The notes under the pieces: generated by a model
Told to the model about the DNA's origin: nothing
What the model saw: the letters and a program-made list of their open reading frames with translations, nothing else
Database searches by the model: none
Translations under genes and position numbers: made by a program
In this document: piece after piece, positions 8,485-17,501 of the stretch
Numbering within the stretch: position 1 is the stretch's first letter
Layout of the letters: each line of letters opens with the position of its first letter
Source: a bacterium D16-50
Lineage (GTDB): Bacteria; Bacillota; Clostridia; Lachnospirales; Lachnospiraceae
DNA: 64,000 nucleotides
Assembly: GCA_003612485.1 (NCBI GenBank)
Contig: RAZA01000025.1
Coordinates: forward strand, 1-64,000
Reading direction: 5' to 3'

Positions 8485-8523
8485 AAAGGGGAAGCTCTCA
8501 AACAGCACAGCTTCCCCCCTTTT
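8485..8523. terminator. Bidirectional intrinsic terminator
   Basis: GGGGAAGCT (8488-8496) pairs with AGCTTCCCC (8509-8517) with a 12-nt loop; the plus side is followed by CCTTTT and the minus side by TTTT. It can end ribU transcription from the left and the 9.5-8.5 kb minus-strand transcript from the right. A weaker hairpin with CCCCATG/CATGGGG arms lies just after ribU (about 8360-8402). Confidence 0.8.
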
Positions 8524-8534
8524 GTCCCCGACAG

Positions 8535-8706
8535 CTCTTCCTGGTCCTCGTCTAGCATCATGAAACCTACCGGGGTATCATCATTGTAGATGGCAAAGGG
8601 ATACACGTCCCCTGCATCCTTATAGAGCCATGCCTCCGCCAGAGAATAGGCGTTGGACGCCACAAAATGTTCGCCCTCCGGCCTCTTCAAGCGTACTACT
8701 TCTTTC
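8535..8706 (-). pseudogene. Remnant of a GNAT acetyltransferase
   Basis: The minus strand encodes about 57 residues reading VVRLKRPEGEHFVASN, then SLAEAWLYKDAGDVYPFAIY and PVGFMMLDED, a stretch typical of small spermidine-acetyltransferase-like GNAT proteins. There is no N-terminal start: a stop lies directly upstream, inside the last codons of the neighbouring gene. After LDEDQEE the similarity ends and the frame runs into a terminator, so the acetyl-CoA-binding half is gone. It overlaps the 3' end of the 8696-9481 gene by 11 bp. Most likely a decayed gene. Confidence 0.7.
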
Positions 8707-9481
8707 TATATATCCCATAAGTATCACCCCCGCATCCGTTCAGGTAAATCACATCATCCGTGACCTCCTTCAAGGACCAGTACCATCCGCCGTCCGCCGG
8801 GAACGCACAGCTGTTCTCCACAAAGCATTCCTCCTTAGGTCTGTACTCCTGCAGGGTCTGCAGATTATCCTCTATCATCCTGCATTCGTTGAGCCTGACG
8901 CATGTGGTGGAAAGCATAGCCCATCCTTTCTCGCAGTAGCCGTTCTGCCCCACACGGCAATATACATTTTTGCATTTCCCCAAGGAGAAGCTGAAAAGAA
9001 TAGAGTACTTCCGGGTATCAATATGTGCGTCAAGGATTCCGTCCCCATATCTGAAGCATTGCACCATATTCCACAGCGCCATCCGCGCCGCCACCGGCAG
9101 GGCCGGATCCACGGAAGGCTCCCTATCAAAATCCTCCATGGAGATTTCCTCTGCCAGCGCCAGCTTGAATTCAGTCCCGTCATACATCCGGTAGATCATG
9201 CTGCCGTCCTGCTCCACGGTAAAAGCATCCCCTGAATGCTTTTCCAGATATTCCTTCCCTGACTCCTCATTGTAAAACAGCTCACCTGTTTCCGGATGCT
9301 TTTCACAGCACACCGCCTTTGCGTCACCCTTTGTCCCCAGCCCATAGACTACGCCCACTGTCCCGCAGCTGCGGTGTCTCAGGACACATGCTATCACATC
9401 CCTCCTGATCCGCAGATACGCTATACAGAAATCCTCCACAGACGCAACTGTGGCATCCTTTCCACACCAAACACCGAACAT
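8696..9481 (-). CDS. Hypothetical protein
   Basis: A 261-residue soluble protein without signal peptide or membrane segments. It is Cys-rich for its size (about ten cysteines), with CIAYLRIRRDVIACVLRHRSCG near the start and a C-terminal half with CKNVYCRVGQ, GYCEKGW and YLNGCGGDTYGIY. I recognise no family. The ATG at 9481 has GGAAGGAG about 7 nt upstream; a start at 9502 is less likely. It stands alone between the ABC operon terminator and the GNAT remnant. Coding is supported by its length and ribosome binding site; function unknown. Confidence 0.7.
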   Translation of the reverse strand: MFGVWCGKDATVASVEDFCIAYLRIRRDVIACVLRHRSCGTVGVVYGLGTKGDAKAVCCEKHPETGELFYNEESGKEYLEKHSGDAFTVEQDGSMIYRMYDGTEFKLALAEEISMEDFDREPSVDPALPVAARMALWNMVQCFRYGDGILDAHIDTRKYSILFSFSLGKCKNVYCRVGQNGYCEKGWAMLSTTCVRLNECRMIEDNLQTLQEYRPKEECFVENSCAFPADGGWYWSLKEVTDDVIYLNGCGGDTYGIYRKK

Positions 9482-9506
9482 CTTCTTTCTCCTTCCTGAC
9501 AATCCG

Positions 9507-9546
9507 AAAATGCCGCAGACTCCGAACCTGATCCAAAGTCTGCGGC
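9507..9546 (-). terminator. Terminator of the MarR-ABC exporter operon
   Basis: TGCCGCAGACT (9511-9521) pairs perfectly with AGTCTGCGGCA (9536-9546) around a 14-nt loop; on the minus strand a TTTT run follows. It lies 107 bp after the ABC subunit ending at 9653 and just upstream of the next gene start. Confidence 0.8.
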
Positions 9547-9652
9547 ATCCGTCCCTTCCTATTTTCAGTTTATACCCATTCGCGGATTGCTGTCAACCCT
9601 ATTTGGAGCCGATGTCTCTGATCCTATGCCTGGTCCATGCACATCAGGAAAC

Positions 9653-11647
9653 TCAGGAAGCGCTTCCCATATACAGCTGGTAATACTTACCCTTTTCCTC
9701 CATCAGCTGTTCATGGGTGCCCCGCTCGATGACCCGGCCCTGCTCCAGCACCAAAATACAGTCACTGTTTTTGACGGTGGAAAGTCTATGGGCAATCACA
9801 AAGTTGGTGCGCCCTTTCATCAGCGCATCCATGCCCTGCTGCACCAGCTTCTCCGTTCTGGTATCTATGGAGCTGGTGGCTTCGTCCAGTATCAGCACCG
9901 GAGGATCCGCGATAGCGGCCCTCGCGATGGCAAGAAGCTGTCTCTGGCCCTGACTTAAGTTCGCTCCGTCTCCGTGCAGCATGGTATTGTATCCTTCCGG
10001 CAGACGGCGGATGAAGCTGTCCGCATTGGCCAGCTTGGCCGCCTTCACCACCTCTTCGTCGGTGGCGTCCAACTTTCCGTAACGTATGTTCTCCATCACC
10101 GTTCCCGTGAACAGATGCGTGTCCTGCAGCACGATGCCCAGAGAACGCCGCAGATCAGCCTTCTTGATCTTGGTCACATTTATGGCGTCATATCGTATTT
10201 TCCCATCCTGAATATCATAAAATCTGTTGATCAGGTTGGTGATGGTGGTCTTGCCCGCGCCGGTAGCTCCCACAAAGGCGATCTTCTGACCCGGCTTCGC
10301 GTATAGGGCCACATCATGCAATATCATTTTGTCGTCATTATAGCCGAAGTCTACATGGTCGAACACCACATCTCCCTTCAGCTCCACATAGGTGGTCGTA
10401 TCCGAATCCTTATGATAGTGCTTCCACGCCCAGAGCCCCGTGCGTTCCCTGCTCTCCGTCAGCTCCCCGTTCGGCTTTCTCACGGCGTTCACCAGTTCCA
10501 CATAACCCTGATCCACCTCCGGCTTCTCGTCCATAAGGCGAAATACCCTATCGGCTCCCGCCAGAGCCATGATGATGCTGTTAAACTGCATGCTCACCTG
10601 ATTGATGGGCATGTTGAAGGACTTGTTGAAGTTCAAAAAGCTGGCAAGGCCGCCCAGAGTCAGTCCGGATACTCCGGTGATGGTCAGGATGCCCCCCACC
10701 ACGGCACAGACTACATAGCTTAAATTGCCCAGCTGGGCATTGATGGGGCCCATGATATTTGCAAATCGGTTGGCCTGATAGGCGCTGTGGAAGAGCTTAT
10801 CGTTCAGATCGTTAAACTGGTTTTGGCTCTCCTGCTCATGGCAGAACACCTTCACCACCTTCTGCCCTGTCATAGTCTCCTCGATGCATCCGTTCAATGC
10901 TCCTAAAGCCCTCTGCTGCTCTATGAAATACCGGCTGCTGAGAGCCCCCACTTTCTTCGTTGCCACCAGCATCACGCCCACCATCAGCAAAGTCACCACC
11001 GTGAGGGGAATGTCCAGAATAACCATATAGACCAACACGCCTGCCACCGTGATCACGCTGTTCACCATCTGGGGAATGCTCTGGCTGATCAGCTGGCGGA
11101 GAGTGTCGATGTCATTGGTGTACATAGACATAATATCTCCATGGGCATGGGTGTCGAAATACTTGATGGGAAGAGCCTCCATCTTCTCGAACATGTCATT
11201 TCTGATATTCCGCAGGGTCCCCTGTCCGATATTGATCAAAAGTCTGGACTGTATAAAGGATGCCGCCACCCCCAGCCCGTAAAACACCGCCACCCTTCCG
11301 ATGGCTCCTGCCAAAGCCCCGAAATCCGGGTTTTCCCTGCCTATCAAGGGCAGTATATAGTCATCGATCAGGGTTCTCATAAACATGGTTCCCTGCAGGC
11401 TGGAGTACACCGTCACGAAAATGCAGATCACCACCACAATCCAGCCTACCCCATAGTCCTTCAGAGTATATCCCATGACACGTTTGAAAAGCTTGCCCGG
11501 ATTTTCGATTTTGGGACGGGGGCCCCTGCCTCTTAGTCCCCCAGGGCCGTGACCGCCGGGACCATGACCGGGGCCCCTGCCGCCTGCACTGCCGGATATC
11601 GGGGCTCCTGCTCCGGCATCCGTTTTGTTCAATCTATCTTCCGCCAT
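9653..11647 (-). CDS. ABC exporter subunit (half-transporter, permease-ATPase fusion)
   Basis: A 664-residue half-ABC exporter: a Gly/Pro/Arg-rich N-terminal tail (about 15-45), six transmembrane helices (roughly 55-360), and a nucleotide-binding domain with Walker A GATGAGKT, Q-loop LQDTHLF, signature LSQGQ, Walker B VLILDEATSS and a switch histidine in IAHRLST. An insert of about 40 residues (EKPEVDQGYVELVNAVRKPNGEL onwards) sits between the membrane part and the ATPase. It is encoded 57 bp after another half-exporter, so the pair likely forms a heterodimeric exporter of multidrug or peptide type. Substrate unknown. The start has an AGGAGG site. Confidence 0.93.
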   Translation of the reverse strand: MAEDRLNKTDAGAGAPISGSAGGRGPGHGPGGHGPGGLRGRGPRPKIENPGKLFKRVMGYTLKDYGVGWIVVVICIFVTVYSSLQGTMFMRTLIDDYILPLIGRENPDFGALAGAIGRVAVFYGLGVAASFIQSRLLINIGQGTLRNIRNDMFEKMEALPIKYFDTHAHGDIMSMYTNDIDTLRQLISQSIPQMVNSVITVAGVLVYMVILDIPLTVVTLLMVGVMLVATKKVGALSSRYFIEQQRALGALNGCIEETMTGQKVVKVFCHEQESQNQFNDLNDKLFHSAYQANRFANIMGPINAQLGNLSYVVCAVVGGILTITGVSGLTLGGLASFLNFNKSFNMPINQVSMQFNSIIMALAGADRVFRLMDEKPEVDQGYVELVNAVRKPNGELTESRERTGLWAWKHYHKDSDTTTYVELKGDVVFDHVDFGYNDDKMILHDVALYAKPGQKIAFVGATGAGKTTITNLINRFYDIQDGKIRYDAINVTKIKKADLRRSLGIVLQDTHLFTGTVMENIRYGKLDATDEEVVKAAKLANADSFIRRLPEGYNTMLHGDGANLSQGQRQLLAIARAAIADPPVLILDEATSSIDTRTEKLVQQGMDALMKGRTNFVIAHRLSTVKNSDCILVLEQGRVIERGTHEQLMEEKGKYYQLYMGSAS

Positions 11648-11704
11648 ATTTTTGCCTCCTATTCCAGTTGAAGTCTTTTCTCTCCAGCGCCGTCTCCGGT
11701 CTCA

Positions 11705-13453
11705 CTATTCGTCGAAATCACCGCTGCCGCTCATCTGAGCCTCATAGACCTCTTTATATATTTCATTGCCCGCCAGCAGCTCCTCATGAGTCCCGAAGCC
11801 ATGCACTTGCCCGTCATGCATGACGATAATCCTATCCGCATGCTCCACACTGGAGATTCTCTGGGCAATGATCAGCTTGGTCGTGCCGGGGATAGCCTCC
11901 TGAAAAGCCCTCCGTATCTTTGCGTCCGTAGCCGTGTCCACCGCGCTGGTAGAATCGTCCAGAATCAGTATCTTGGGCTTTTTCAGCAGCGCCCTTGCGA
12001 TACAGAGCCTTTGCTTCTGGCCCCCGGACACATTGGTTCCCCCCTGCTCTATGTAGGTTTCATACCCCTCCGGCAGCTTTTGGATGAATTCGTCCGCGCA
12101 AGCCAGCTGACATGCATGCCTGCATTCCTCCTCCGTGGCATCCTTGTCCCCCCAGCGCAGGTTCTCCAGAACCGTACCGGAAAACAGAACATTGTTCTGC
12201 AGCACCACAGCCACCTGATTGCGCAGCGCCTCCATGTCATAATGCTTCACATCCACTCCGCCTACCAGAAGCCTTCCTTCCGTCACGTCATACAGCCTGC
12301 TGACGAGATTCACCAGACTGGACTTAGCGCTGCCGGTGCCGCCGATGATGCCGATGGTCTCCCCGGAATGAATTTCCAGATTCACGTCCTTCAGTACCTG
12401 AGACTCCGCATCCTTCTTGTAGCTGAAGGAAACATGGTCAAACACGATGCTCCCGTCCGCGACCTCCATGACGGGCTCCTCAGGGTTGGACAGATCCGCT
12501 TTCTCCTCCAGAACCTCGCAGATACGTCTGGCGCTGGCCGCTGACATCGTTGTCATAACAAATATCATGCTCAGCATCATCAGGCTCATCAATATGTTCA
12601 TGCAATAGGTCAGCATGTTCATCAGCTGCCCCGTGGTGAGGCTGTCTTGTACAATCATATGGGCTCCCAGCCAGCTGATGGCGAGAATACAAGTGTAAAC
12701 CGTCAGGTTCATCACCGGATTGTTCCAGATAACGATGCTTTCCGCTTTGCAGAATATCTTATAGATATTGTTGCTGGCCTTCTTGAACTTACTGATCTCA
12801 TAATCCTCTCTCACATAGGCCTTCACCACCCTGATGGCTGAAACGTTTTCCTGAACGCTTTCATTCAGTTCATCGTATTTCGGAAACGCCTGCATGAAAT
12901 GCTTCGTGGCCTGACTCACAATCAGCGCCAGCACGCATGCCAGAAAGATCACCGCCACCAGATACACGCTTGCCAGGCGAGGGCTGATGACGAAAGACAT
13001 GATCATGGCACAGACCAAAGTGGCAGGCGCCCGCATACACATGCGCAGGATCATCTGATAAGCATTCTGCATATTGGTCACGTCCGTGGTAAGCCTTGTC
13101 ACCAGTCCCGATGTGCTGAACTTGTCGATATTGGCAAAGCTGAAGGTCTGGATATTCTCATACATGGCCTTCCGCAGATTCCTTGCGAAGCCTGCCGAGG
13201 CCCTAGCGCCGTACTTACCCCCCATGATGCCGAAGGTAAGGCTCAAAAGCGCCGTCACCACCATCAGCCCGCCAATGACATAAATATGCTTCATATCCCC
13301 TCTGCCGTCATTCCCGTTCACCCCATTGTCAATGATGGATGCCATAAGCAGCGGGATAACGGTTTCCATGATGACCTCTCCGATCATGAAAACCGGGGTC
13401 AAAAAAGAATCCTTTTTAAATTCTTTCACCTGAGCTCCCAATGTTTTCAACAT
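11705..13453 (-). CDS. ABC exporter subunit (half-transporter, permease-ATPase fusion)
   Basis: A 582-residue half-ABC exporter with six helices in the first 320 residues and a C-terminal ATPase domain. Walker A is GGTGSAKS, where the usual Gly before Lys is Ala. The signature is VSGGQKQRLCIARAL, and Walker B ILILDDSTSAVD ends in Asp-Asp instead of the catalytic Asp-Glu. The partner (9653-11647) keeps DEATSS, so this subunit probably carries the degenerate ATP site of an asymmetric heterodimer, as in the BmrCD and TM287/288 class. Cotranscribed with the marR-type gene upstream, which likely controls it. Confidence 0.93.
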   Translation of the reverse strand: MLKTLGAQVKEFKKDSFLTPVFMIGEVIMETVIPLLMASIIDNGVNGNDGRGDMKHIYVIGGLMVVTALLSLTFGIMGGKYGARASAGFARNLRKAMYENIQTFSFANIDKFSTSGLVTRLTTDVTNMQNAYQMILRMCMRAPATLVCAMIMSFVISPRLASVYLVAVIFLACVLALIVSQATKHFMQAFPKYDELNESVQENVSAIRVVKAYVREDYEISKFKKASNNIYKIFCKAESIVIWNNPVMNLTVYTCILAISWLGAHMIVQDSLTTGQLMNMLTYCMNILMSLMMLSMIFVMTTMSAASARRICEVLEEKADLSNPEEPVMEVADGSIVFDHVSFSYKKDAESQVLKDVNLEIHSGETIGIIGGTGSAKSSLVNLVSRLYDVTEGRLLVGGVDVKHYDMEALRNQVAVVLQNNVLFSGTVLENLRWGDKDATEEECRHACQLACADEFIQKLPEGYETYIEQGGTNVSGGQKQRLCIARALLKKPKILILDDSTSAVDTATDAKIRRAFQEAIPGTTKLIIAQRISSVEHADRIIVMHDGQVHGFGTHEELLAGNEIYKEVYEAQMSGSGDFDE

Positions 13454-13486
13454 CTGAACTACACTTCCTCTCTTTCTTTTCTTTCT

Positions 13487-14125
13487 TTATTCTTGTTTTT
13501 CCTCTAGCTGCGGATCCGCATCTTGTTCTGGCTCCAAGTTCCTCCCCATGCTTTCAGGCGGCATACCGCCTCCCTCTTCCCAGACCGGCTCCCCCAGTTC
13601 CATGCTCAGTTCTTCCAGATTCCTCTGCACAAGACCAAGAAGCCTGCGCAGCTCCTGCACCTCCGCCCTTGTCAGCCCCCCCAGCATCCGTCTGTCCATC
13701 ATATCCATATGAGCCTCAACCTGTCTATGATTCTGGTAGGCCTCCTCCGTCATCTGGATTCTTTTTAGCCGGGCATCTCTGTCCTGAGCCCTGCGCACAA
13801 TAAGCCCCTCCCTCTCCATGACCTGCAGAGTGTTTGTGGCCGTGGCCCTCGAAACCCTGAACTCTTTTTCCAGATCCCTCTGATAAACCGGCCCGTCACG
13901 ATGATGAAACAGATAGCCCAATACTCCGCCCTGCAGCTGACTTCTTGGGCCCTTTTCAAACCTCGGCAAACTTTTGTGTATGATCTGCTTGATTTGATTC
14001 TGTATCTCCCGCAGCATGAACGCCACTCTCTTTTCACCGTTCTCCCGGCCTTGATCCGGCGCTTCCCGCCCAATGCTCTCAGACCCCTGCCTCTGCCGAA
14101 TTCCTTGATTCTCTCCCTGCTCCAT
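13487..14125 (-). CDS. MarR-family transcriptional regulator
   Basis: A 212-residue winged-helix regulator. The core (about 37-150) contains LGYLFHHRDGPVYQRDLEKEFRVSRATATNTLQVMEREGLIVRR, the recognition helix region, then DRDARLKRIQMTEE of the wing. A hydrophilic Glu-rich N-terminal stretch and C-terminal tail are longer than usual. The ATG at 14125 has GGGAG; an internal ATG at 14017 would give a more typical MarR length. It heads the operon with two ABC half-exporters, and twin palindromic operators lie just upstream, so self-regulated repression of the exporter is the obvious model. Confidence 0.9.
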   Translation of the reverse strand: MEQGENQGIRQRQGSESIGREAPDQGRENGEKRVAFMLREIQNQIKQIIHKSLPRFEKGPRSQLQGGVLGYLFHHRDGPVYQRDLEKEFRVSRATATNTLQVMEREGLIVRRAQDRDARLKRIQMTEEAYQNHRQVEAHMDMMDRRMLGGLTRAEVQELRRLLGLVQRNLEELSMELGEPVWEEGGGMPPESMGRNLEPEQDADPQLEEKQE

Positions 14126-14176
14126 AATTCTCTTCTCCCTATGCCAAAACAAATCCGCAGCTTATAAAGCAAAAAA

Positions 14177-14210
14177 GTTAGTGCGCTAACATTTTTGTTA
14201 GCACACTAAC
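14177..14210. promoter_or_regulatory. Twin palindromic operators for the MarR regulator
   Basis: Two related palindromes, GTTAGTGCGCTAAC (14177-14190) and GTTAGCACACTAAC (14197-14210), share GTTAG-n4-CTAAC and have centres 20 bp apart, about two helical turns. They lie directly downstream of, and touch, the -10 box of the marR promoter, an arrangement suited to repression by two dimers on one DNA face. Confidence 0.88.
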
Positions 14211-14237
14211 ATTAAACCATTTCACTGAAATTGTCAA
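14209..14237 (-). promoter_or_regulatory. Promoter of the marR-ABC exporter operon
   Basis: On the minus strand TTGACA (14232-14237) and TAATGT (14209-14214) are 17 bp apart. The -10 box abuts the distal operator and the second operator covers the predicted start region. Confidence 0.85.
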
Positions 14238-14279
14238 TATCTCAATCCCAGATCACAAAATATTCACAAATCCTAAGGC

Positions 14280-16739
14280 TTATTTCTTCTGGTTCAGCTT
14301 CATGGTCAGGCTGATGCGCTTCTTGGCCTCGTCAACTCCCAGTACCTGAACCTCCACGATGTCTCCCACGCTGACAGCCTCCAGAGGATGCTTGATGAAC
14401 CGATCCGTGATCTGGGAAATATGTACCAGACCGTCCTGATGCACCCCTATGTCCACAAATACTCCGAAATCGATAACATTGCGGACGGTTCCCTTCAGAA
14501 TCATGCCGGGCTTGAGATCTTTCATGTCCAGCACGTCGCTGCGGAGTATGGGCTTGGGCATACTGTCTCTGGGATCTCTGGCGGGCTTTTCCAGCTCCCG
14601 CAGGATATCCGTAAGCGTGATCTCGCCTATGCCCAGCTCCTGCGCAAGCAGCTTCTTGTCTCTGATGCGCCGCTCCAGACCCAAAGGACCACTCCCGGTT
14701 TCCAAGGCGCTTCCCCCAGAACCGTTCCCGGCAATACCTGCATTTTTGTTCCGGCCCGAAGCCTCCTTCTCCCCCCGGGAGCCTGCCGGCTTCTCCTCCA
14801 AGGCCGCGCCTCCCATGGCCGCCGCCAGAGCCTTGCCCATGGCAGTGTTGGTATTTGCCACCTTGATCTTGGACTGTGCCGTCTTCTTTCCTGCCCCGGC
14901 TGTCACGCCGGCCGCAGCCCCGCCGGGCCTTCTATTATCCGCCGCCTTTGTCCCGTCCTTGCTCTGCGCCGCCTTCTTCTGCGCGGCACGAACATCATCC
15001 ATGGTGAGTCCCAGCTTCTCTAAAAGCTTCATGGTGGCCTCATAGGATTCCGGATGGACGCTGGTGGCGTCCAGCGGATTGTCCCCATTGAGGATACGCA
15101 TGAATCCCGCACACTGCTCAAAGGCCTTGGGGCCCAGCTTCGCCACCTTCAGCAGCTGCCTCCTATCGGTGAACCGGCCGTTTGCCTCCCGATAGTCCAC
15201 GATATTTCTGGCGATGGTCTTGCTGACGCCGGAGACATACTCCAGAAGGGAGACGGAGGCGGTATTCAGATCCACGCCCACCTTGTTCACACTGTCCTCA
15301 ACCACGCCGCTTAAGGCCTCGCTGAGTTTCTTCTGGTTCATGTCGTGCTGGTACTGTCCCACCCCGATGGACTTAGGATCGATCTTCACCAGCTCTGCTA
15401 GAGGATCCTGAAGCCTTCTGGCGATGGAGGCGGCGCTCCTCTGTCCCACGTCGAAGTTGGGGAACTCCTCCGTTGCCAGCTTGCTGGCGGAGTACACGCT
15501 GGCCCCCGCCTCGTTCACGATCACATACTGAACCGGCCGGTCCAGCTCCTTGAGCAGATCCACGATGATCTGCTCCGACTCTCTGGACGCAGTGCCGTTT
15601 CCCACGGAGATCAGATCAACCTGATACTTCTTAATAAGCCGTTTCAATTCCGCCTTGGCTTCCTCCACCTTGTTCTGAGGCGCCGTAGGGTAGATCACCT
15701 TGGTATCCAGCACCTTGCCCGTGGCGTCCACCACCGCCAGCTTGCAGCCTGTGCGGAAGGCCGGATCCCACCCCAGAACCACTTTTCCTGCAATGGGCGG
15801 CTGAAGCAGAAGCTGCTCCAGATTCTTTCCGAATACGCTTATGGCTCCGTCCTCCGCCTTCTCCGTGAGATCGCTGCGGATCTCCCTCTCCACCGCAGGC
15901 TGGATGAGCCGCTGATAGCCGTCTTCAATGGCCTCCATCAGCGCAGGCGTGGTATATTGGTTATCCGAAGTAATCGTCTTTTTTGCCAGATACTGCAGAA
16001 TACGTTCCTCCGGCGCATTGACCTTTACGGTCAAGATCTTCTCTGCCTCCCCTCGATTCAGGGCCAGAACCCTATGGCCCGCTATCTTCTTCACCGGCTC
16101 CTGGAAATCATAGTACATCTCATACACACTCTGTACCTTTTCATCCTTTGCCACCGCCGTTACAATGCCCTCGTCCACAGTGGTCTCCCGAATGTAGCTG
16201 CGGTAGTCCGCATTGTCGGAAATACTCTCGGCAATGATGTCCTTGGCGCCCTGCAGCGCCTCCTCGGGGGTCTTTACACGCTTATCTTCCTCTGTACCCT
16301 CAGGGGTCACATATTTTGCAGCCTCCTCCAGAAGGGGCGATGCGGCGTTCTGTTCCAGAATATAGCCGGCAAGTCCCTCCAGCCCCTTCTCTCTGGCCAT
16401 ACTGGCTCTGGTTCTTCTCTTGGGACGGTAAGGGCGGTACAGATCCTCCACCACCACCAGAGTCTGCGCCGCCAGAATCTTTTCCTTCAGTTCCTCCGTC
16501 AGCTTTCCCTGTTCCTCGATGCTGCCCAGCACCTGCTCCTTCTTCTCCTCCAGATTGCGGAGGTACAAAAGCCTCTCATGAAGTTCTCTCAGCTGCTCGT
16601 CGTTCAGGGAGCCCGTGGCCTCCTTCCTATACCGGGAGATGAAGGGGATGGTGCAGCCCTCGTCAATGAGCTTCACCGCAGCCTCCACCTGCCATTTTTC
16701 TACCTTCAGTTCCTCTTTGATCGTCAGACAAATATCCAT
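14280..16739 (-). CDS. tex: Tex-family S1 RNA-binding transcription accessory protein
   Basis: An 819-residue Tex protein: N-terminal HTH bundle (IPFISRYRKEATGSLND), an RNase H-like YqgF domain (VVLGWDPAFRTGCKLAVVD), HhH segments (LNTASVSLLEYVSGV onwards) and a C-terminal S1 domain from about residue 742 (LKPGMILKGTVRNVIDFGVFVDIG). Tex binds nucleic acids and affects transcription and stress tolerance; its biochemical role is not settled. Residues 585-692 form an Ala/Gly/Lys-rich low-complexity insert between the HhH region and the part before S1, which explains the length above the usual 720-780. Monocistronic by context, with the marR regulatory region downstream. Confidence 0.94.
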   Translation of the reverse strand: MDICLTIKEELKVEKWQVEAAVKLIDEGCTIPFISRYRKEATGSLNDEQLRELHERLLYLRNLEEKKEQVLGSIEEQGKLTEELKEKILAAQTLVVVEDLYRPYRPKRRTRASMAREKGLEGLAGYILEQNAASPLLEEAAKYVTPEGTEEDKRVKTPEEALQGAKDIIAESISDNADYRSYIRETTVDEGIVTAVAKDEKVQSVYEMYYDFQEPVKKIAGHRVLALNRGEAEKILTVKVNAPEERILQYLAKKTITSDNQYTTPALMEAIEDGYQRLIQPAVEREIRSDLTEKAEDGAISVFGKNLEQLLLQPPIAGKVVLGWDPAFRTGCKLAVVDATGKVLDTKVIYPTAPQNKVEEAKAELKRLIKKYQVDLISVGNGTASRESEQIIVDLLKELDRPVQYVIVNEAGASVYSASKLATEEFPNFDVGQRSAASIARRLQDPLAELVKIDPKSIGVGQYQHDMNQKKLSEALSGVVEDSVNKVGVDLNTASVSLLEYVSGVSKTIARNIVDYREANGRFTDRRQLLKVAKLGPKAFEQCAGFMRILNGDNPLDATSVHPESYEATMKLLEKLGLTMDDVRAAQKKAAQSKDGTKAADNRRPGGAAAGVTAGAGKKTAQSKIKVANTNTAMGKALAAAMGGAALEEKPAGSRGEKEASGRNKNAGIAGNGSGGSALETGSGPLGLERRIRDKKLLAQELGIGEITLTDILRELEKPARDPRDSMPKPILRSDVLDMKDLKPGMILKGTVRNVIDFGVFVDIGVHQDGLVHISQITDRFIKHPLEAVSVGDIVEVQVLGVDEAKKRISLTMKLNQKK

Positions 16740-16941
16740 GCCGTACCCTAACCTTTCTTGCGTTGCTGTGACTCATTATACCCGAAAAAGGAGCTGACCG
16801 CAATCACCAAACTCTGATTCTGCACAGCCGCCCAAAATAGCGCCCCTCCTCCGCCCCAAGGACTCCCTTGATCCCATAGACTCCCGGACAAGCACCTGCA
16901 AACCCAAGGCATATCCAAGGGCCTAAACCATATAAATGCCT

Positions 16942-16970
16942 TTGACAGAACCGGAACAAAATGGTAAAGT
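16942..16970 (+). promoter_or_regulatory. Promoter for the 17.0-18.8 kb plus-strand genes
   Basis: TTGACA (16942-16947) and TAAAGT (16965-16970) are separated by 17 bp, with AAGGAG and the ATG of the next gene following 17-31 nt later. The rest of the 260-bp tex upstream gap shows no other structure. Confidence 0.75.
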
Positions 16971-17000
16971 AGAGGAAAGGGTCAGCAAGGAGTCTGGGAT

Positions 17001-17459
17001 ATGGATTATAATCACAACGGGTCGAATGACCAAAATCACGATAATCAGCAGTGGGACAGATGGGACAGCAACGCCTCCCACAGCAGCTATTACAATCAGC
17101 CCACCCATAGGCCCTATGGGCAGCGTTTCGCTCTGGCTTCGGGAATATGCGGAATACTGTCCCTTTCCACCTGCTGCTTCGTGGTGGTTTCGCTGCCTCT
17201 TGCCGCACTGGGCGTATTGTTTGCCGTGCTCGCCTGGCGCAAGGGCAGAAAAATGAGCAATACCTGGGTGGCGGGAGTGCTGTTCTCCTGCATAGGGCTT
17301 ACCTGCGCCGTCTCACTGCTGATCTATTCTCTGGCCATGATGCCCATTCTCCTAAAAAACGAGGCCTTCCGGAGCCAGTTCGACAGAATGACGGAGCAAA
17401 TGTACGGAATGGACTTTGCGGAATTTCTGGAAGAATTTTATGGATATTCCATCGAATAA
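17001..17459 (+). CDS. Small membrane protein, DUF4190-like
   Basis: The 152-residue product has an Asn/Gln/His/Ser-rich cytosolic-type N-terminus (1-45) followed by two hydrophobic segments (about 47-80 and 87-115) separated by the basic loop AWRKGRKMS, and a short charged tail. The layout and the phrase ASGICGILSL match proteins annotated DUF4190, whose function is unknown. The ATG has AAGGAG 8 bases upstream and a promoter just before. Followed by a SprA-like gene 42 bp later. Confidence 0.82.
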   Translation: MDYNHNGSNDQNHDNQQWDRWDSNASHSSYYNQPTHRPYGQRFALASGICGILSLSTCCFVVVSLPLAALGVLFAVLAWRKGRKMSNTWVAGVLFSCIGLTCAVSLLIYSLAMMPILLKNEAFRSQFDRMTEQMYGMDFAEFLEEFYGYSIE

Positions 17460-17501
17460 TAATAGTTTAAAAAGAGTTGTCAATGACAGGAGGTTTGCAA
17501 G

